Part shown: one piece after another, positions 12,001 through 24,600 of the stretch
Position numbering within the stretch: position 1 is the stretch's first letter
Layout of the letters: the number at the start of each line of letters is the position of its first letter
NCBI GenBank assembly: GCA_035771175.1
Contig: CM069600.1
Span: forward strand, 773,501-837,500
Length of the DNA stretch: 64,000 nt
Direction of reading: 5' to 3'
From: Paratinospora sagittata
Taxonomy: Eukaryota; Streptophyta; Magnoliopsida; Ranunculales; Menispermaceae
Position numbers and translations under genes: made by a program
Notes under the pieces: generated by a model
Seen by the model: only the letters and a program-made list of their open reading frames with translations
Database searches by the model: none
Told to the model about the DNA's origin: nothing

Positions 12001-13182
12001 TATTAGATAAATCTTCATGTGAATGGACTTTTTGTATTTTTCATATGTATACATGATGTTTGACATGGACTACATAATTGATAGCATTTCGCGTATACTT
12101 GATTATACAAAAAATAATTGGCAAACAACACTAAGTGTCATCATGTTTGACTGTGATTCATCTCTTTCTAAATTTATCAGACTCTGCTTCTGCTATTCTA
12201 TTATGTTCTTCATTCCAATGTGATTCATCTATGAGCAGTATACAATGCTATTTCAATTGGGCAGGTTGGGCTTATTCGGGTCTCTACGGCACACAATGAA
12301 AGAAAATGATTTTTTAATCTGTTGCGTTTAAAGCCTCTAGGGATACCAGGTTAATTTTTGTTTTTTCTTGCCTCAAACTCAAGCTAATGTGACATGATTT
12401 TAACTATTGATTTGTTGATGATTAAGTCGTATGTGCAGTAGAACAGTGCAAGATTAAGTCAGAAACTGAATTGCTTTGGTTTTGTGCATAGGAAAAGTTC
12501 ACATTGTAGTTCTATCAAGATTTTTTATGTTTAAGTTTTATGTTTCCTTCTTCATTATGTTTTTAGTACTTATATTTTTTAATGATATCAACCATCAGAT
12601 CGACCAGGAAGAAAAGGGCCTCCATTATCATGGACCCAACGTCTCAAAATAGCCGTTGATGTTGCACGAGGTTTGAACTACCTCCATTTCGATCGCGAAG
12701 TCCCTCACGGAAACCTCAAAGCAACAAACATATTATTAGAAGGGCCAGACTTAAATGCCCGCGTTGCAGATTACTGCCTTCACCGACTAATGACCCAAAC
12801 GGGTACCGTTGAACAGATCCTTGATTCCGGCGTATTAGGCTATCGGGCACCGGAGCTGGCTGCAGCCAAGAAACCATCTCCTTCTTTCAAGTCAGATGTC
12901 TATGCTTTTGGGGTGATGTTATTGGAACTCTTGACCGGAAAGTGTGCAGGAGACGTGGTTTCTGGCGATGAAGGAGGGATAGATTTGACTGATTGGGTGC
13001 GCTTGAGGGTCACCGAAGGTCGTGGATCGGTTTGCTTTGATTCTGTATTGGCGTCAGAGATGGTAATGCCGGCGGCAGAGAAAGGCATGAAGGAAGTGTT
13101 GGGGATAGCTTTGAGATGTATCCGGCCGGTTTCTGAGCGGCCCGGAATTAAGTCCATCTATGAAGATCTTTCATCTGTATAA
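9036..13182 (+). CDS. GHR1: LRR receptor-like pseudokinase, GHR1 type
   Basis: Three exons, 9036-10107, 10410-11954 and 12599-13182, join in frame with GT-AG introns into 1066 residues, close to Arabidopsis GHR1. The ATG at 9036 opens a signal peptide (MKGFWVVLIFLSFALF, cleavage near A-T-T-A/Q); the frame is open further upstream, but without a better start. An LRR N-terminal cap is followed by about 20 leucine-rich repeats, with the first splice inside an 'NNLSGP' turn. A transmembrane helix lies near residues 625-650 and a kinase-like domain from about 767 to the end. The glycine loop is degenerate (GRSSHGTSY), the lysine of SVKW is kept, HRD is HGN (near residue 909) and DFG is DYC (near 930), so phosphotransfer is unlikely. 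In Arabidopsis this plasma-membrane protein acts in H2O2/ABA guard-cell signalling upstream of SLAC1. That role is inferred from the close match, above all in 'ARVADYCLHRLMTQ' and the 'GIALRCIRPVSERPGIKSIY' end. Confidence 0.93.
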
Positions 13183-14705
13183 TTTGTTCTTCTTACCCTT
13201 CAACTGTTTGATTGATCAGAGTAGGTTTCTTTGATTTTCCTAACAAAATGTTTTGCCCATTGGCCTCTTTTGTTGTTTTTATTGAATTGGTGACGGGTGG
13301 ATGTGTTGGTTTTTTCTTTGTTTTTTTAGTTCTTCAATGGCTAATGGGGTGGTTAGCTTAGAAGGGTTTTTTCAGTGATTTCTAGTTTAGATGTACTTCT
13401 CTGTACCCAAGCTGCTTGTATTATCAATTGTACAATTGGGTTTCTTGTAATGAATATCCAGGTTCTAAATGGTGACTTGTATTGTAGTCTGTTTCTTAAC
13501 TCATTAATTGCTTGACTGTTGAACACAAACAAAAGTACAACTTGTGTAATTTATCTAAGTGAATCTTCCCCTTCAATTTTTTAATATCATAGAGAAAATC
13601 CTTGTAATCTTCAGGCTTTAATTCTTACATCATAGAGAAAGTATTTCTTTGTTTTTTTGGTTTATGATTCTCAGTGTCTTTGTTAACTTTTTTGCGGGGG
13701 CGAGATTATTTCGGAGTCAAGAACGGTAAAGGTTGTTGGGCGTTTTTTTTAAAAGTGGGGAGATGAATGTGAGCACGAACTCGAATTTAAAATTGAGACC
13801 TTGTCTTTTAATCACGACTTGTACTTAGTCCGTCGTCCAATGAGGCTGAATTTTGGGTAGAGAAAGTTTTTTTTCAAATCTTTATTTGGAAAAAATAAAT
13901 GTTATTTGCAGCTAACAAATGTTACTTTGTGTCATAGTGTGTAGGTTGCATGAACATTTGGGTGGAAACTTGTAGTTGCCTAAGTTTTCTACGGAAACAA
14001 TAATTATGGCCTAAAACTAATTAGAAAATTTAGTCCATTAATAATTAAAAAATAAGATTCAATTTATCTTAAATCATGTTAAAATTTTAGTGATATAATT
14101 TTAAAAATTATAAATTTAGGCCCCATTGAGTTTATGATTTAAATACATTTTTTTGTGTGTGTGTGTGTTGAGAATTTCAAAAAAACAAATAAAATTGATT
14201 AATTGATCTAATTCAAAAATAATATTTAAAATTTTTATTTAAAAAAATGTTTAAAAATAATTTTATTCAAGAAATATACTACTTTTGCTAACAAGGCGGT
14301 TGACTTGGTGGTTATTACATGATTGCAAAAGATAGAGGTTGTGAGTTTAAGTTTTGGTATACAAGAAGATTAATAAATATACAATGATGTGACACCCAAT
14401 TGGTAAACAACTTGCTACGTAGGTCCCAATAAAAGTTTAAGTCACACTATGACCTTTAGTGAGGTAGACATTACACATATACCCTACCTGAATATAAGTT
14501 CAATCCCTCCACATACCCATTTTGAATTACTAGAAATAATCGAAAATAGAAGGAAGTACCACACTCAAATCCGAAAACAGATTATCGAACGTGGCTAACA
14601 CTCACATTCGTGGCAGCGATCCTGTGGCTACTCATTGGTACGAGGAATAGTGAGTTCCCATAGCGCTTGATACTATTGAAAAGAAAATAATGGTACTACT
14701 CTTGG
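13183..14705. other. 3' flank of the GHR1-like gene
   Basis: The first ~350 bases are T/G-rich and fit a 3'UTR with FUE-like TGTAA motifs. The rest is AT-rich intergenic DNA with a short GT run near 14155-14168. About 14290-14350 has weak tRNA-like boxes ('GACTTGGTGG', 'GTGAGTTTAAG') that may be a decayed SINE. No coding region is supported. Confidence 0.4.
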
Positions 14706-15095
14706 GGGCTGTTTGGTAAGAAAGATAGGATGAGATATGATTATTTTTAATTTTATCCCAACGTTTAAAGGTGGGTGAGATAAGATTACAAATAATCTCA
14801 CCCACCATTTTATCCCCCTCCTACGGGATAAAACAATCATGACAAAAATGTCGAGATTATTTTGTCCATCCGGTAAATTTTTTATTTTATTTTATTTTTT
14901 TGTGCCACTCTTCATTGTCTTCTTCATCTTCTTTTTTCGTTGTGCAAAAAATAAAAAAAAATACTGATTTTACAATCGTAAAATTAGTGACCTCATTGTT
15001 TTTTAAATATAATTTAAGAAAAAAGTAAAAAAAATATTTAATTAATTTTTATTTTAATTCAATGGTTACACCACATATAATATTATTTTATTTTC
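14706..15095. mobile_element. Decayed Harbinger-like MITE
   Basis: The left end GGGGGCTGTTTGGTAAG is followed by an inner hairpin in which GGTGGGTGAGATAAGATT pairs with a later AATAATCTCACCCACC. Its layout and wording resemble the element at 44846-45219, including the 'GGTGGG' stem and the later 'ATTTTAC/GCAAATCG' region. The right terminal repeat is not clear, so the end is approximate. Confidence 0.4.
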
Positions 15096-15149
15096 TACCC
15101 TCCATTGGAGTCAAAAACAAAATTCTTAGCTTCCAAGGAAGCGCCGGAG

Positions 15150-15499
15150 AAAACTTGCCATGTCCGAAAGAAGCGTAAATTAGAAAGACCCGCGCGGGAG
15201 CATTTCCTGCGCAAGTTAGCGAAATTCAAAGCACCGTACGAGTAAAAACCCTCTGTGTGTCATACTTACTCTAAACCGTACACTAGTATCCTGTAAAGAC
15301 GACACGTAAGCAAATCAGGAACTAAAAATTTCAAATCACTAGCTCAAACGGCTATACAGGAATTAAGATAGAAACAGAGGAGCAACCAAGCTGGCCTTTC
15401 CTCTTCTGTATTACAAATGGCGTACATATGAGCAACAGTAGAAAGAAAGAATCAGAGCAAAGCGAGAAGAAAGAAAGATAGAAAGAACAGAGAAACAGA
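15150..15499 (+). promoter_or_regulatory. Probable promoter and 5'UTR exon of HEN1
   Basis: This segment is less AT-rich than its surroundings ('CCGCGCGGGAGC' near 15190) and ends in a strong splice donor, CAGA/GTAAGT at 15499/15500. The first HEN1 coding exon begins behind an acceptor (GGTCAAACAG at 21556-21565), so the simplest reading is a non-coding first exon here and a ~6-kb leader intron carrying a LINE. A non-coding RNA or a separate gene start is possible; cDNA would settle it. Confidence 0.4.
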
Positions 15500-16574
15500 G
15501 TAAGTTTAGTTCTTTTTTAAGTGTTGAAATTGATGTAAAAATCTTATTTTTCTGTGAAGTAGCTTGCTTTTTTTTTTTTTTTTTCCTGTGTGTTCCTGCA
15601 ACTTCTTGAACAAAGGGTAAGTATTTTTTGGAGGAAAGTGTGTATTTGTGAAGCCCAGAAGTGGGTAGTTTTAGTTTTGTGATGATGGTAATTCAAATGG
15701 GTGTTTTGGTTTTTATTTGGGGTTTTTGAAACATGGGTGTTTGGTATATATATTTTTTTAATTTTTTAAATTAGATTGTTTTTGTGCAAGAATGGTAAAG
15801 GGTGTTTAGTTGATTCTGTTTGGATTGATATTCTTGAAAATTTACTTTTTTTTTTTTTTTTGCGCATGTAGTATTTCTCTTTTGGGTGCTGGAAATTTCA
15901 TAGCCGCTTAGAAAATTTGGTTTATATATATTCCCAGAACATGGATGGATGGAAGACATGGAACTCTGGGATGATCTTGTTGGGACCCTTTCTAGTTATT
16001 ATTGATGTTGCTGTTCTTGTTTGTTCTTAAAATATGCCTTGTGATTAATTATGTTCCTTATCATTTTAATCTATTAATCATCCATGTTTTGAGTTTTTTG
16101 AGTTTGGTATATTTGATTTTTGATTTTTTTTTGTTGCGCCGGTCTCACAGTTGTTGGTGTAGTTAATTTAAATAAGTGTGATTTACATTAGAAGAACTAA
16201 TTGATACGCTGGTACATTGCATCTGTTACTTATCTAAAGTGCTACATTACTATTTACAAGTATGATGATAAGCATGACTTGGGGAAAATTTTTTGAATGG
16301 AATAAAATGCATATAAGGCACATGATGGGTGTTTAGTTCCTTGAACAGTCCTCATCTTTTAAACTTATAGATAGGGCTTGAATCCATGTATTGATTATAC
16401 TAAAAGGTTGTAATAGACTAATAGTGGATAAAGTTCCCACCCCCACCATTCTGGGGTTTTTGGAAAAGTTGATGTATAAAGCCTCACCCAACATGTTGCC
16501 GAGCTCCATGTCACTATGAAACAACCTTTATTGTTGTGCCAAGGCTTGTTCTTCCCCTATTATTACTTGTATTG
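15500..16574. other. Presumed HEN1 leader intron, 5' part
   Basis: AT-rich DNA with T runs (about 15568-15584 and 15848-15861). No coding region or intact repeat is recognised before the LINE. Confidence 0.4.
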
Positions 16575-19500
16575 TTTTTTCTTTTTTAACTGAAACAAGC
16601 TGTAATTATATTAATGTTAAAGAGATAGTACGGTAGTGAGTAAACACCAGAGGCGAATACTGTAAAATGTGAGCTCTATATTGCCATACATTGAATCCCA
16701 ATAAGCATGCGACCCCACATGTAGGACCTTTCCCCTAAAATGAGCAAGCCTAACTACTTGCCCTAAGACATACAATTTCCCTAGTTAAAGAGCCAATCAG
16801 TTGTTGAAAATCCCTTGGCCAGAGGTGATGCATAGACCCACGTACTTGCCTGGAACTTAATGTCCTTCCATAGTTGTGACACTTCCTTAGCCTCTGTTAT
16901 TCCTCTCTAACCACACCAACCACAAGTGTGGCGTAGAAAGCGATCAAACCTACTCCCCTCTCCTTCCTAGATAAGGAACCCAAATGCGAGAGCATCGGAG
17001 CATGTATCACTTCTTCCAGGGCAACAAATTTGTTACAGGAGAAGATTCTCCATTCGAACCATAATCTCTTAATGTAATTACACTGGAAAAAGATATGATC
17101 TACATTCTCACCGTCCTAATGACATAGAGTGCAGCAATGGGGAGATATATACAAATTGGGAAACCTTCTCTGAAGCATCTCCACTATGTTCACCTTTTTG
17201 TGGGCAAGGGTCCACAAAGACTTTTACCTTGGATGGAACGTACGCCTGCCAAATGTGGGTGTTGAAAAGAAACGATGTTGTGGATGTTGGTTCCAATAGG
17301 TGGGAAAAAGTGATTTACAGGTGAATCTTTTGGAAGAATCAAGGAGGCAAATATACTTATCTGGATCTTGGGAAAGAAAAACATTGTGGAGGCGAGATAA
17401 TAGGGAGGTTATTTCTACGGACTCTCTAGGTGTTAAGGCTCCAGATAGGTGAAGCCGTGAAGGTTCCATGATATGGGGTTAGATAGTGACCTATGGTCAA
17501 TAACTGAGAAGGATGTGATGGGATGATTTGAAGGTTAGATAATTGAAATATAGATGGGTAAAGCTCAGCTAGTTTGGAGTGATCCAACCATCTATCCTCC
17601 CAAAAGTTGAAAACTTGACTGTTTCCAACTTTTAGCTCCATATGTGGTGAAAATTGTGAGACTAACGAAGAGATGAACTTCCATGGACTTCTAAAGGTTA
17701 CACCACCCCTTCTCCTTGGCCCGCCATCAAATAGGCGACTACCGTGCCTGCTAATAACTATCTGTACCCAAAAAGACCGAGGCTCCTCCTTGAATCCCCA
17801 AAGCCATTTGCTATAAAGAGCGACGTTCTGGAGTGAAATGTTGCCAATGCCCAAACCCCCTTTCTCCACCGGCCTTTGGACCACTTCCCATTTGATCAGA
17901 CTTGCATTCCCCTTATCCATTCTTCCTCCCCAAAAGAAGTGTTTTAACTTTTCCTCTATTTGGGTTGCAACTGACATAGGGACTTTGAATAGGGACAAGT
18001 AGTAAGATGGTATTGCCATTAAGACAGAACGTATTAATGCAAGTCTCCCTCCTTTAGACAAGAATGCCCACTTCCAACCATATTGCTTTTGGAGATTTTA
18101 GAGATGATTGGAGCACAAAACTTAGAGGACATCGGATTACCTCCCACTGGAAGGCCCAGATACTTCATCGACCAACTACCCACTGAACATCCAATCTTCT
18201 TGGCTAGATTAGACAGTGTCTCATGATTCATATTGATACCCACCATCTGACTCTTTCCGATGTTAACCTTCAAACCCGATAATTCACTAAAACATTGGAG
18301 CAACTGAATAGCATTTATGACATTGCCTTCCTCCCCCTGTAGGAAAAATAGAGTATGTCTGCATATTGTAGGTGAGAGATTTCCACCTTATCTTTGCCCA
18401 CCAGGAATCCATGCACCAAGGAGTACTCCCTCGCCCTTGACATCAAGCGGCTCAGACCATCTGCTACAATGGAAAAAAGAAAGGGAGATAGCGGGTCCCC
18501 TTGCCTCAACCCGCGGCCTGCATTGAACTTCCCCCTCGGTCTCCCGTTAATAATAACTGAGTATGTGACTGAAGATAGACACCCCAACATCCATGCTATC
18601 CACCTATTCTCGGAACCTTTCTTTCTCAACACAAACTCCAAAAAGCCCCAATCCATCGAGTCATATGCCTTGGCGAAGTCAACTTTGAACACCACACCGG
18701 TCTTGCCTCTAACCCTATAATCTTCCACTGCCTCATTAGCAATGAGCACCGCATCCAAGATCTGTCTTCCTTTGATGAAAGCAGATTGGTAAGGCTCGAT
18801 TGTCCTGTTTAACACTGATTTGATCCTCGTCGCTAACACTTTAGCGATGATCTTGTAAAGGCTTGAGACCAAGCTAATAGGCCGAAAATCCTTCAAACTC
18901 CATGAGTTGGATTTTTTTGGGATGAGACAAATATAGGTTTCATTTGTCTGGATATTGACTATCCCGTTCTAAAAAACTTCTTCTAGCACCTTCATTAGAT
19001 CACTCTTCACTAAGTCCCAAGAGTTCTGATAGGACACCAATGTGAATTCATCTAGCCTAGGGGCCTTGTTGCAATCGCAACTAAACACCGTCCCCGACAC
19101 TTCCTCCAAGTTGAACGATCGCTCTAACCACCTTCTATCATCACCTGATAGCTCATCCCAATCAAGACCCTCAATCCCCCACGAAACATGCTGTTGAGAC
19201 GTGTAGATGTTTTTGAATTAATCCACCACCTCGTTGATGATCATGTCCTTTGTCTCCACAATGTTGCCATCCTCCTTCTCAATCTTTGTTGACACTCTTG
19301 TTTCTTCTCACATTCAAAATCCCATGGAAGAATTTGGTGTTAGCATCTCCTTCTTGTAGCCATTTGATCTTGGCCTTTTGTAACACCATCCATTCTTCCC
19401 TTAGACACATTTCAGCCAGCTCAGCTTTGTAAATCTTTCTGAAGGATCCAAATTCTGCATTCCAATGGCCATCTTCCTCCATCTTGTCAAAGTTTCTTAT

Positions 19501-20330
19501 CGTATCTTCCAATTCCCTTTTTTGATAGCCAATGAACCAAATGTTTCCTTGTCCCAAGCCTTGATCAACTCTTTTATTTTCTTGAGCTTGATCATGAATT
19601 TGTGCCATTCCCAACCAAAAGATTCTGTTGACTGCCACCACACACCAATGTTCCTACTGAAATCTCTATGGGATAGCCATGTATTTTCGAAGCGGAATGG
19701 TGATGGTCCCCATTTCACTTTAGTTTTATCTAGCATAACCGGCCTATGATCTGAGGTGATTCTGCCTAGGGCCTCTTGCCTATAAAATGGGAAGAGCCTT
19801 TCCCAGCCTTCTGAGAGCAGAAATCGATCGAGCTTGCAACATATGGGGGTGGATCTCATGTTGGACCAAGTGAAAGCCGCATTACGTCAGGGTGGATCCT
19901 TCAATTCTAACTCTCCAATCAGTAGATCGAATTTCTGCATACTTCTAGTGAGCCTTGAACTGTTTAATTTCTCCCCAGCGTTTCTTGTTGTGTTGAAGTT
20001 CCCAGCCAAACACCAATTCCTGCCGCAAATGATTGATATACCCGCTATCTCATCCCAAAATAACTGACGAGAACCCGGGGTAGGTGGCCCATATACCTCA
20101 GTTAACCACCTTGCTAGATAATACATCCACTGATCTAGAGTCCCAAGCCAAAAGAATGCCGCCAGCCGAGCCCTCGGATGGTAATGTGATCCATCCTTTG
20201 TACCTAGAGCCCCATGCTAGATAATACATCCTTCTATTGTTGACTCCTAATCCTTGCAAGTGGAACATGATAAAATGAAATTTAAAAGAGGCTGTGGACA
20301 AAATTGAAAGAAATCAAACATGGAATCGTA
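16575..20330 (-). mobile_element. Degenerate L1-type LINE, minus strand
   Basis: Reading from 20.3 kb leftward, the order is an endonuclease fragment (about 20301-19497), a linker, reverse transcriptase (about 18896-18034) and a zinc-binding RT tail region (18061 to about 17108), then a T run near 16576-16588 as the A tail. The endonuclease keeps 'SDHRP' and has GNFN where GDFN is usual. The RT has 'FRPISL', 'KVDFAKAYDS', 'GLRQGDPLSPFLF' and a YAD-type catalytic box in which the second aspartate is lost (YADI). Several frameshifts and stops break the frame and ORF1 is absent, so this is a dead, 5'-truncated copy in the presumed HEN1 leader intron. Its tail region ('GGLGIGNISLQNVALYSKWLW') resembles the LINE at 42.56 kb more than LINE A. 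Confidence 0.9.
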
Positions 20331-21565
20331 AGTTTAAAACAAAAAAATAAAATAAAAAAGGAAAAAAGAAAGAAAAGAAAAGAAATTGCAAAAGTCACTT
20401 GAACATTTGGTTGAATAAAAACTTCCTTTATGAACAACAAAAAAATGTTACAACCTTACCTTCCATAAAAATTAAAAAGCTTGTATTTTCTGGGAAAGAG
20501 CAAATTTAGATTGTCAAAATATAATTTTCAAGCATAAAACTGGTAATAGGGCTGTGTTTGAAGGTGTTAAGGGTTAAGGTGATGCTTAGGTGAGGTGATG
20601 TTGTGGCATTCTTGAGGCATAAATACATCACATAATAAAGACAATATTTTTGCATGTGATATGTAAGGATTAGAAGGTTTTGAAATTTAAACAATTTCAA
20701 AGCAACTTTCATATGTCCCAAAGAAACTTTTTGAATTAAAGGGTTTTTTTGTTTTTCAATTTAAAACTTTAAAGAGTACCAATACTATATTAAAGGATTA
20801 AAGATGTATCATAAGATGTAGCATTTATTTGCTAACGTGGTTTTTATTTTTTTATTTTTAAAGCATGTTGATTTTTAAGATAAACTAGTATTTCCGATTT
20901 CGGTTTATATAATTTGTAAGAAAGCATTTATTTGCTTATTGTAGAGAAGGCTATTGCCTGCCTAAAGAACCATCTAGGCTATTCGAGGTGAAAAAAATAC
21001 CTAGGTCATGGCCTAGTTGATGCCATTACAACATTGAATAGGAGAAGGGTTTTAATTTACTTTTCTTCCACTTTAATTTAGTTACCTTTTCCTTTAATAT
21101 TAGTTGGGTATAAAGGCGTCTTCGTAGTCTTTCTTATTAAAAAGAAGGTACTTCAAGGTTGTGATTAGATTGCTCATTTGGAAGAATATCTTTCATTATA
21201 TGCAGAAATGAAAATCCAAACAAATGCCCGATAACGTTTTTAATTGACAAAGATCTCCTCCTTTTCCACTCTTGTGCATGCACGCACACACAGTGACACA
21301 CACGATGCATTTAATCATCACGTATTGGATTATGTTACAGTTTAAAGAATATGAGAATGAGACTTGTGTAACTGCTAAGAACATATTTCATTTTATTCCT
21401 TGTACTTATTATTGCTTGAAAACAACTGTGCAATTATGCGAAGGGTAATTTTGGTATTGAAAAGTTAAGAACATCAAAACCACATTATATATATATATAT
21501 TATTTATTATTGAATGCCATTGCATGATTGATTTGGACTGAAACTTTTGATCTTTGGTCAAACAG
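20331..21565. other. Presumed HEN1 leader intron, 3' part
   Basis: An A-rich stretch (about 20336-20395) borders the LINE. The rest is AT-rich intron-like DNA with an (AT)n run near 21486-21502. It ends in a good splice acceptor at 21565. No gene is seen. Confidence 0.45.
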
Positions 21566-21613
21566 GAGCTAATTTCCTATATTTAAAACTATTTTTATAC
21601 ATTGAATGAGCCA

Positions 21614-24600
21614 ATGGAATCTGTGGTGAAGAAGCCAGTAGCTACACCAAAGACTATCATAAACCTGAAATATGGCACCACGGCATGCTATAAGACAGAG
21701 GAAGTGAAAGAGACTGTGCAAAATGGTTGCCCCGGTTTGAACATTCCACAGCAAGGTCCCTGTCTGTTTCGCTGCTGCTTGCAGCTTCCTGAATTTTCTG
21801 TTACTTCAGAACCTTTCAAAAGTAAAAAGGAGGCAGAGCAATCTGCTGCAAAGATTGCCCTAGATAAGGTTTGATTGTATTTTTTGGATATATTATATAT
21901 ATATATATTTGGCTATTCGCTTCAGTTGCCACCATTTAATCTTTCACATCTTTGGTGTTTGATCTGTTAATAAGCATGCAATAGGATGGATGTTTGGGTT
22001 GTTGAAGATTATGCTTATGTCTATCACTTATGTCTGTGTCCTTGTAGAAGGATTAATGGGGTGACAGAAGTGTTATAAAAAAGAAAATTAATTATGACAA
22101 TATTCCTCAAAAGATGCTGCAATGAATTTTGTTTTCCAACTGGTAAGCTAATTTTAGAATCTATTTGTGAATTTATTGTGGATGTTATACTGCCAAAGAT
22201 ATTGGTTTCTAATTGGTGAACTATGTCAATCCAATATCCATTGTTCTTACTTCTTATAACTGCTTTTGTCCCACAATCTAAAAATGGTAACTTTATCCAT
22301 ATTTGTGATTTATGAAATTAACATCATGTTAAATTGTTGCCAAATCTTTTATTGAAAAGCACTGAAAGGTCTTGGCTCACAATTGAAGTTGAGTGAATTC
22401 ACTTCAAGGAGAGGTCTCAAGTTTGAGTCTATGTCTCCCACCATTTGTTGGCCACCAGTACTATTGGATTGTATCCGGCCCCATGGGATTAGTGGGGAGT
22501 GGGGTCCCCAATACCCATGATCTCAAAAAAAAAAAAAAAAGTTGAGTGAATTCAATCGGATAGGATAAAGACTGTCCTTTGATTAGAAATAAACTTCATG
22601 ATTGTTGGATGGCCTTTGGGCATTGTTGGATGGGGTTCAATGAAGAAGTGTGCTATTTGATTGAGGGCTTCTATATGCGTTTTCTTTAGGAGTTCAAGTG
22701 GAATTTGTGAAAGAGGTTCTTCGAAAATCCAAAAGGAGAGAACTACTGGCTAATGAAACTTGATGGTGGAATGGGTAGCCTGGTGCACGAAGCTCCCACA
22801 TATGCAACGTCTCGAGGAAGGGTCGAACCACTTTTGGGTCTATTGTTTCCCAAGAGAAAAAAAACATTTGAAGTATGGGTTGTTGGTGCTCCCAGATGAA
22901 GCCATGAAGAGAATGACGAAAGGGGAGGAGGGGTGGTCTTTAAGTTTATGGTTATTACTTATTAACATATTATAATACTAAACATATTGTTTTATGTAAA
23001 TTATTAATATCAATGTTTTAAGTTCGGGCGGGTTGGGTGATATTCGGGTATAATTTGTACCAGGCCTAGTAACTTCACATATTGGTTGGTGAAAATTTTC
23101 ACCTGATAGACCTAGTAAATGGGTAATAACTGGGCCAACCTTCATTCATGTGATGCACACCCCCACAAAGTATGGATATACAAGGAAAGAGTCAAATAAG
23201 GAAGTGTCGTATTGAACTCAAAACATAGATTTTCATAAAGTAAGTTAGGTCCTTCGGGGAGAAGAGTATATAAAACCTTGCTAAACTAAAATAAAGAAAA
23301 CTAGAGATCTAACCAGATTAAGTATAGTAAAACTGTGTAAGCAGTGGTCAAATAGTTTTAGTGAAAGATGAAGAGATTAACTGATGCAACACGAGAGGAG
23401 AAAAGGAGGAAATAGAAAGAAATAAGAAGAGAAGACATAGAAGTAGAAGAAGAAGAAATCAATAACCAAATAGTTTATTCCATTCTCAATCAATCAATGC
23501 TAATTCTAATTACAAACCATTATTTATAATATCCAATATACTTAATTTGTATCCTACCACAATTTAGAAACTAAAATCCTAGTTGAATGAAATAATTAAA
23601 ATCCTACTAAAATAAGCAACTAGTCTCTTAATAAAATCAGTGTTTTCAAGGCGTCGCCTGGGCGCTTCAGGGAGAAAACGCCTAGGCACAGTGCCAGGTA
23701 GGCATTGGAGGGTTTTGCAAATATTAAAAAAGTTTATGGGGGTGTAGTTAATTTTTTTTTAAAAAAGCTTTGAAAACAAAAACCCCCCTTTCAACAGTAA
23801 AACCTTGAACCATTTTCTCCCTAAGACTATCATTTTCATTTGCTTCGACCAAGAAACACCGTCGATATCTCTGACGATTGTCGGCCACCCTCTGACGATA
23901 GATATTTGCTGCCCAACAATTTTTTTTTTTAACGCATGAGAAAGCTTCTAATTTTGTCAAATCTCTTTGAGCTTCGACTGGAGACCATTAATTGCTGCTG
24001 CTACGTTTATTTGACTGCCAACAATCCTCCAACAACATTTTCTTGTTGTCCAAGAACTTTTTTTTTTTTGTTGTTGTTGTTGTTTTTTTTTTACGTCTTT
24101 AATTTCCTATCTTTTTTTTTTTGATCCAACGACTTTTTTTTTTCTCTTTATAGTGAGCTCTTTTTTTAACTTTTTTTTGTTTTTACGTTTTTTAATTTCT
24201 TAGTTGAACAACTTTTTTTCCTCTATTTGACATATGGTGAGGAAATATACAACAAGGACATTGATAAAGATGATTTAGATAATAATATTGAAGATATTGA
24301 TGAAGCAGCTCTTCAAGAAGACTTTGATTGATGATGTTTAAACTTTAAACTTTAAATTTTAAATTTACTCTTTTGTGCTTGAGTTTTGTACTTTTAAACC
24401 TTTTGGATAATGTGTATTGTGGCATGAATTAATGTTTTGTGGACATGATTCGTGGTTTTGATCATTTTATGAAAATTTAACATTTATCATAAAATAGCTA
24501 CACATATATAATTTTGTATATGAATTGTCTAGGGACCTGTAAATAATAAACTAATAAACCAGGAACATATAAATATTATTTTTTTTATCACCTAGGCCAC

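Noticed and set aside
18317..18720. Plus-strand open frames over the LINE at 16.6-20.3 kb
   Set aside because: They are antisense shadows of the reverse transcriptase frame.
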